Assembly: GCA_030789695.1 (NCBI GenBank)
Contig: CM061141.1
Coordinates: 165,485,079 to 165,549,078 of the forward strand
From: Scilla litardierei
Taxonomy: Eukaryota; Streptophyta; Magnoliopsida; Asparagales; Asparagaceae
Reading direction: 5' to 3'
DNA length: 64,000 nt
Shown piece by piece: positions 58,029 through 64,000 of the stretch. Made by a program: the position numbers and the translations under genes. The notes under the pieces are model-generated. The model did no database searches, was not told the origin of the DNA, and saw only the letters and a program-made list of their open reading frames with translations. Every line of letters begins with the position of its first letter. The stretch's first letter is position 1.

Positions 58029-59009
58029 GGACAGAAATATTGATATAATTAGGTAAATTGTAAAATAATAATCATATTGGCAATGCTCGAAATGTGTATG
58101 AAATTAATGATAAAAGAGAGTCGATAAGAATACAAATTAGACATAAGTGCGAAAGGATTGAGAGAGGATATAATGAAGAGTGGTACAGATCAGCCATCGA
58201 CACAAAATGCAAAGCAAGCACAATCTAAATATACTATTTGTTATGAAATCCTAGATACCTATGTATTCGTCTGTCCGGCGCCGGAAATTGCAGGAACACA
58301 GCGCCCAAATTTGGTTTAAGATCAGTATACAGGCTAAAGACAACATCCTAATCATACTTCGAGTAAGGTCGGACATGCACAAGCTTATGCGTGCACGCAT
58401 CTTGTTCTAAGGCAACCCAAAAAGAAAAAAGAAAAGAAAAGAAAAAACAAGAAAAAACCAAAAATGGGAGAACACAAAAACTAAAAAACAAAATGGGGGC
58501 AAAACAATAGGAAAAAACATTTAAACACATCTATATCCGAGATACACAATTTCATATATGAAAACACTTCCTACTTCTAGGACATTGCCTCTTTTGGTAA
58601 CGGTTACCTTAGAAAGGATATTTTGTGCTTGCATGCGTGGACAGATCCACATCTGAATACACCTGCTCATTTACTGTGATACCATGCAGATGCATCTGAA
58701 CGTACACCCGCCCAAATGAGAGCAATACAGCAATATATTGTGATACCATGCAGAACACATCTGAGTGTACACCCACCCAAGTGAGACCGAGGGCGAGGGC
58801 GAGCGAGGGCAAACAAAAGAGCGGGGAAGGGGTAGAGATATGAAAGGCATGCCCACATATAAGGACATATGTTCAAGCATCAAATATAACAAATTCTTTT
58901 TAGCGAGCATAATGAATATTAGAGGTCAGGCATGCTTATATATCGATATAGATACACAAGAAGCATCAAATATATCAACTTTTTCTTGTAGCAGTATAAC
59001 AACTATTGA
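58029..59009. other. Non-LTR sequence between the two Tat elements
   Basis: AT-rich, no gene recognised. It contains an A/AAAAG-rich tract (58420-58470) and an imperfect tandem pair at about 58674-58785 (GTGATACCATGCAGA then ACACCC(A/G)CCCAA). Confidence 0.5.
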
Positions 59010-59826
59010 TGATACAACCCCCAGAATGGAGCAGGCCGAGCCCACGCCCAGGTGGGGTTTGGGCCCAAACCCTATGACCCCACAAGCGTATCGAATAAGA
59101 GCGGCCCAAGACCCGCGACGGGGAAACCGTTGACCCTCCACGATTGAGGAAACTCCTCCACAGATCGCGTTCGCCTTGAACACCAGTCAATGCTCCATCA
59201 CGACCATGTTCAAGCCCAATGAAGAGACCATCAATGCGGGCGGACAGGAAGGGCGAAAGGACGGAGCGCTATAAAGGCATTGACATGCAAACTACTATAA
59301 GGGACGAAGGAGACGAAACGCCCGGGGATCGAACCCTGGATACTCACAACTCTAGTATTCTACCTCTCAATACCTTATCTTTCACCTTTGATATTCTCTT
59401 CCATAGCTCGGCTCGAGAATCCGCATTTGGTCTCTCCGTGAACAAAATTCGATTCCACCAAGCATTTCTCAGTCACCATCTGACTTAGGCATCGGAGGAG
59501 ACTTGGTCGGAACCACGGTCCAACCCCCATAACGAGCTCTCTCGTCTGTACAGATCAAGAAGACACCAACCCGTCGAGGCTACCCTTCGACGGTCCACCG
59601 ACCGGATCCGAACGTCCTAAGCTCCTAGCTCGTTTGACCGATCGTTCAAGGAATCCGTCGCTCCACCGAAGCTACCCTTCGGCGGACCAATGCTCGAGTC
59701 CGTGCGTTCTCGACCAAACGAACGCTCGGTTTACCAGCCCCGGAGGCCGCACGCTTCTCATGTGACAGCGGCAACCCCCCGGGCCCCCCAAACTGCCAAT
59801 CAACGGTGAGAAAACACCCTGAAACA
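59010..59826 (+). repeat. Tat element 2, 5' LTR
   Basis: About 817 bp from TGATACAACCCCCAGAATGG to CACCCTGAAACA. The start could also be 59007. Its 3' half resembles the Tat element 1 LTR (ACTTAGGCATCGGAGG, ACGAGCTCTC, GAGGCTACCC). Confidence 0.75.
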
Positions 59827-59828
59827 TC

Positions 59829-59848
59829 TCGCGCCGTCTGTGGGAACG
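59829..59848 (+). other. Tat element 2 primer binding site (variant)
   Basis: TCGCGCCGTCTGTGGGAACG, one base different from Tat element 1. Confidence 0.75.
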
Positions 59849-59881
59849 AAATCGTTTCCCACGTCATCCACAGTAACTAGC

Positions 59882-61520
59882 ATGGAATATCACAACGATG
59901 GAGCGGCCTGCCTGCCGACCATCCCAGATGATAGCAGCTACGTCCCGTACGAAATCGAGCACAGCCGCTCCGCAGGGGAAACCGACGACTCGCGCTCGGT
60001 AACCCGCGAACAATTCGTTCATCTCACCCAAGAGATGACGCCAACTTTCGAGCCCTGGCGGAAGCCATTCAACACCTCACGGGGCCGCAACTCCCCTTGG
60101 GGGGAATCCAGATGGGATTTCCAGACCACTCGGGGGCACGTCCCCCGTTACGCTTGGCTATAGTCACGGACCGTGATAGTGAGGACCTGAACCGGGAGAG
60201 ATCACTTACCCCCACCTCTCTGCAAGGTGAGGAAGGATGGAGGACCGAATGGACCAGGGAAGGATCAACTGAGGCCTCATCCAAACGGCCCCATACGGAT
60301 GAACATCAATGGCCTAACCGCACGACCACCAAGAAGCACCGGGGGCAGAGCAGGAGTCCATGCCGAAAGAGGCCTAGGATCGGTGAAGACCGCTACCACA
60401 GGGAACACGCTCGGCGACCAACACCGATCCCCAGCCGATAGAATCGTAGAGGAGGCCCATCGCATGCTCCCACTGACCCGCCAAAACAGATCGAGCACCA
60501 AGGGGAAGCGCCGCTGGGTCAGATCGACCAAGCCCCAGGGGACAACAAGTGCCCATTCATGAGGAGCATCGCCGATGCTTAGGTGCCCTCTAGGTTCAAG
60601 GTACCAACCTTGGAGACGTACGACGGCACGGGAGACCCCCAGGAGCACGTACAAGACTACCAAGGAGTCATGGGGTTCCAAGGGTCCGACGATGCCCTGC
60701 TCTACCGAGACATCTATACTGCCCTCAAGAAATCCACCAGGGAGTGGTATAACAGCCTCCATGACCAATCCATTGGCAACTTCTGGGACTTGTCGCAGAA
60801 GTTCTGCCAACAGTTCATGGCCAGGCGACATAGGAAGCTAGGCTCAGACCGCATGTTCAACATAGTTCAGAGGCTGGGCGAGACCCTGAGGGGTTACATT
60901 AAGCGCTTCAACGCTCAGTGGCTGAACGTCGAGAGCTGCCCTGAACCGGTCACCGTGACAGCCCTGAAAAAAGGCCTCCGACATAGAGGCATGAAGAAAT
61001 CACTTCATCAAGACCCCCTAAGGGCCTCGCCCAGGTCATGTCTTGGGTGGAGCGATTCATGTTGACGGAGGAAGATTTGGCCGCAGAGGAATGTGCTCCC
61101 CCACAGGTGCCAAGAGAAATTCGAGACGCGGAGAAGACAAACGTCGCGAGCCGGAGGACCGCAGGTAGGAGAGGAGGACTAGAGGAGGCCGTGTAGGGGA
61201 AAGCAGCACCCATCAGACTGAACGTAACCCAGGACGTCGTCCTAATACAGGCCCAAAGGAGGGCCACTTCAATAAACCTTACCCAGGATGAAAGGGGGAC
61301 GAAGAGATGAAAAAAGTACTGCAAATATCATAAAGTTAACGGCCACGACACCGACGACTGCTGGCACATAAAGAAGGACATCGACCAGCTGATCAGCCGA
61401 GGATATTTGAAGAACTTCGTTGACGCCTCGAAGACAGGCTCCGGGAAAGGCACTTTAAAACAAGCGGATAAAGGGAAGAAGGTGAACGTCGTCCATACCC
61501 ACATGCGCATAATTAAATAA
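59882..61520 (+). pseudogene. Tat element 2 Gag, broken
   Basis: N-terminal part from 59882 (MEYHNDGAACLPTIPDD, then SAGETDDSRSVTREQ). The core at 60583-61010 encodes FKVPTLETYDGTGDPQEHVQ, SQKFCQQFMARRHRKLGSDR and TALKKGLRHRGMKKSLHQ. A TAG precedes the core near 60574, and frame is lost near 61010. The knuckle KYCKYHKVNGHDTDDCWH appears in another phase (about 61313-61366), ending near 61520. AATAAA at 61633 follows and could end the gag transcript. Confidence 0.8.
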
Positions 61521-61849
61521 AGGGAGCCAATCGATCGCATCTCGCGGCTCCGGGCCAACAATTTGCCCACCCATATCTTCCCCGCTTAGCACATTTTATT
61601 TTTTAATGTACCCCCAGCTTCCCTTCTACTGAAATAAAGACATGAACTTGAGTTCTTTCTCACAACTAGGGACGGCTTCCCCTGTGGGACAGCTAGGGAC
61701 TGCTAGGGACAGTTCCCCCAAGGTTTGGTAATCACATGTTGGATATGACAACGAGACTGCTAGGGATGGCTTCCGCTGCGGGACCGACGGAACCTCTGTT
61801 CTGCTGTAAGGCAGTGAGCAAATCCCCCAGCAGGACCGACCCAACTCTC

Positions 61850-62680
61850 GATCGGCCGTAAAGCTGGGGTGACTCCCCCAGCGGGACCAATCAAATTCCC
61901 GATCCATCGAAATGCTAGAGGCAACCCCCCAGCAGGACCGATCGTGTCTTACGAATGGCCGTAAGGCTGGGGGCAGCTCCCCCAGCAGGCCGGTCGGTCG
62001 ATCGACCTTAACACTAGGGATGGCTCCCCAGCCGACCGACCGACTTGCTGACCGTAAGGCTGGGGGCAACTCCCCCAGCAGGCCGATCGTTCGATCGACC
62101 ATAAGACTGGGGGAAGCTCCCACAGCCAGTCGACTAACTTGTCGACCGTAAGGCTAGTGGTAACTCCCCCAGCAGGGCGGCCACACATCAATCGTAAGGC
62201 TGGAGGTAACTCCCCCAGCAGGTCGATCGTTCGATCGACCATAAGACTGGGGGTAGCTCCACCAGCTAGCCGACCATAAGGCTTGGGGCAACTCTCCTAG
62301 CAGGCCGTCCACATATCGATCGTAAGCATGGGGGCAACTCCCCCAGCAGGCTAATCATTCGATCGACCATAAGACTGGGGGTAGCTCACCCAGTCGGCCG
62401 ACCGACCCGTCGACCGTAAGGCTGGCGGTAACTCCCCCAGTAGGCCGACCACATATCGACCTTAAGGCTAGGGGCGACTCCCCCAGTAAGTCGATCGTTC
62501 GATCCACCGTAAGGCTGGAGGCGACTTCCCTAGCATGTCGATCATCCGATCTATCGTAAGACTGGGGCGACTCCCCCAGCAGGCCGATCATCCGATCGAC
62601 CGTAAGGCTGGGAGGCAACCACCTAGTGGGCTGATCGTTTGACCCACCATAGGGCTGGTGGGTAACCTCCCCTAAACAGG
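61850..62680. repeat. ~47-bp hairpin minisatellite array in Tat element 2
   Basis: About 17 degenerate units near 47 bp. Each has a hairpin such as CTGGGGGCAACTCCCCCAG, CTGGGGGTAGCTCC or CTAGTGGTAACTCCCCCAG, joined by CAGGCCGATCGTTCGATCG or similar. The period is half that of the array in Tat element 1, whose unit also has two hairpins. Same position between gag and the antisense ORF. Confidence 0.9.
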
Positions 62681-63020
62681 GCCCACGATGGCAAGCCTAC
62701 TGGGAATCAACCACGAGGGTGGGGGGCAATTTTCCCAACATGACGATCACGCGATCAGACTTGGGCCAATGGGCAACCCCCCGGATGAGCTGACCACACC
62801 CTCGGTACTAACCAATCAAGAAGTGTCCACAAGAAACCCTTCCTGCCACTTGAGCCGTCGGTCGACCTCGACACGAACAGCGGGATGAGGGGGGAAACAA
62901 AGCACAGCGAACACACCAAGAAAAAGTGAATAAACCAAAAGGAAGGGTGGAAACTTCTATTATCTATCCGATTTTGTTACAAATAAAAGGGAAGAACAAG
63001 AAGAAGACCACTATGACCGC

Positions 63021-63560
63021 CTACGGCGCAGTAGCCCGGGAAGAACTCTTGCACGTTGCTTTAGCGGCGTCCCTCAATGCGGCGAGCTGGTCGGGGACAG
63101 TGGAGGGGCGAAGAAGCGAACGCCGAACCCGCTCCTCGTATGCCAAGAATCCCTCCAGGAAGGACTGAGCGATCCGTGGTGCCATGACCTCGTCGTAGCC
63201 CCTCACAACTTTGTTAACAAGCCACTGAGGGTCTGCCAGTCACAGGGAACCGATCTTGGACCAAAGCTCGGCCGTCTCCTTCCTGTGTGCTTCTTGGGCG
63301 ACAGACAACGCCCCCTTTGCCTCCTCGACGGACCCCTCGGCAGTGACCCGATAGGCATCGACAGCCGCCAGCTCCTCCTTCAACTTCTCCACCTCCGACG
63401 TAAGCTTAGAAACCTTGCGAAGCGAGGGCTGTAACTCCTTGCGGATCACTTTAATCGCTCGCTCTGTAGCCTCTACCCTCAGATGCTCCCGCTCGAGGGC
63501 CGCCTCGAGCTCGGCGACCCGCTCCACGCACCGCTGCACCTCCACAGCCATCGAGGACGC
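63021..63560 (-). CDS. Tat element 2 antisense ORF, exon 2 (coiled coil)
   Basis: After TCTCGCAG/GCG it reads ASSMAVEVQRCVERVAELEA and continues as a strongly charged coiled-coil-like segment (LTSEVEKLKEELAAVDAYR) to an in-frame TGA at about 63239-63241. The same frame then continues through MAPRIAQSFLEGF to a stop at 63021. The C-terminal part parallels the LAPRIVEVI segment of Tat element 1. Confidence 0.7.
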
Positions 63561-63626
63561 CTGCGAGACTAAGGGGATGAGGGTCGAGCTAAACCGGACG
63601 AGAGCGAGTAAAGGGAGAAGACTTAC
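63561..63626 (-). other. Intron of the antisense ORF, Tat element 2
   Basis: 66 bp, minus strand ATTCAGCAG/GTAAGTC...CTCGCAG/GCGTCC, with a full-consensus donor. Position matches the intron of Tat element 1. Confidence 0.85.
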
Positions 63627-63908
63627 CTGCTGAATCTGCCATACATGCAGTCCACCAGGATTTTAGACTGGACCCTCTCAAGGAGAGAGCGATCCCCGGC
63701 AGAGCAGAGCCATGCGCCAACCGGACAGGTACATCAAGGTCGGTAAAAACCGACCCCCCCAGATGAAACCTCGAGCTCGGGCCCAAACACAGATAACGTG
63801 CGCCATTCCCCGACCGGAGTATGCTCAGCCTGGGGGGTAGGAGAAGCCTCCCCCAAGGCCTGGGGGCTCCCCTGGGCAAAAACCAACACGGGGCGTGCCT
63901 CTAGGAAG
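63627..63908 (-). pseudogene. Tat element 2 antisense ORF, exon 1 remnant
   Basis: Only the part nearest the intron remains, ending WQIQQ at 63627. A stop lies a few codons before it in that frame, so a frameshift is likely. The domain-bearing 5' part is beyond the LTR at 63909. Confidence 0.5.
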
Positions 63909-64000
63909 TGTTGGGGGATATATGCCCTCAGATCATTTGTATCTGATGCAAATGATATTTTAAGCTTAGATTGGGGACTATTTTACATGCGATGCAAAAG
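63909..64000 (+). mobile_element. LTR of a further element, running off the window
   Basis: Starts TGTTGGGGGATATATGCCC. Its bases 37-92 resemble solo LTR X on the opposite strand (47735-47791): GGGGACTA, then ACATGCGATGCAAAAG against GCATATGATGCAAAAG. Orientation of the full element cannot be known here. Confidence 0.6.

Larger units (their letters stand above)
59010..63908 (+). mobile_element. Tat-lineage Gypsy element 2, truncated at right by another LTR
   Basis: Same architecture as Tat element 1 (LTR, primer site, gag, hairpin array, antisense ORF, no pol) but strongly diverged in sequence. The 3' end, including most of antisense exon 1 and the 3' LTR, lies beyond an LTR insertion at 63909. 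gag is broken by a stop and frameshifts. Confidence 0.85.

Noticed and set aside
58676..58690. GTGATACCATGC as a tRNA-primer-like site
   Set aside because: Only partly resembles TGGTATCAC on the other strand, is not beside an LTR, and is repeated as part of a tandem pair.

Overview
The window is plant nuclear DNA, almost certainly from a flowering plant whose species I cannot name. It is a nested pile of LTR retrotransposons dropped into AT-rich sequence that carries a few decayed host-gene fragments. No intact host gene is visible. The plant assignment rests on a chromovirus with a Tekay/Del-like C-terminal chromodomain, Tat-lineage Gypsy elements with an antisense ORF, a plant-type Ty1/copia element, and relics of P-type PPR and PHO1 (SPX-EXS) genes.

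Layout. (1) Positions 1-12745 and 13145-42895 are two copies of one ~13.1 kb block in direct tandem orientation, about 1 percent different in the stretches I compared by eye. Each holds a PPR relic, a polar exon-like ORF, an internal ~2 kb tandem duplication rich in GACTGCCATATATA motifs, a PHO1 relic and a CT-rich exon-like region. Copy B alone carries two complete LTR elements: a chromovirus on the minus strand (16241-26216, target duplication GGGAA) and a copia element on the plus strand (28802-35805, target duplication CTTTC). Copy A retains both empty target sites (3087-3091 and 5663-5667). (2) Positions 42896-49760 are three nested LTR remnants on the minus strand: solo LTR Z (44861-47640) inside solo LTR X (43479-48856) inside the 5' end of element Y (LTR 49332-49760, Met-tRNA primer site beside it). 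(3) A non-LTR stretch (49761-50504 and 58029-59009) is split by a Tat-lineage element (50505-58023, target duplication TACAT) that has gag but no pol. (4) A second, diverged Tat element starts at about 59010 and is cut at 63908 by a further LTR that runs off the window.

How the parts work. The chromovirus gag-pol reading frame is interrupted by two short GT-AG introns (22260-22372 and 19774-19843). Their removal restores continuous Gag-protease and integrase sequence, so Gag versus Gag-Pol output may be set by splicing. The copia element has a long leader with a C/G-rich CTGCAG array and five stacked hairpins, then gag, a spacer holding AATAAA and a T-rich splice-acceptor-like end, then pol. 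The two Tat elements share the order gag, hairpin minisatellite array, spliced antisense ORF, polypurine tract. Although their arrays differ in sequence, both consist of ~47 bp hairpin-bearing half-units placed between the convergent 3' ends of gag and the antisense ORF.

Nearly all coding regions are damaged: a frameshift and a nonsense codon in the chromovirus pol, one nonsense codon in the copia pol, several frameshifts in both Tat gags. Divergence figures are hand counts from the sequence and should be repeated with an aligner.
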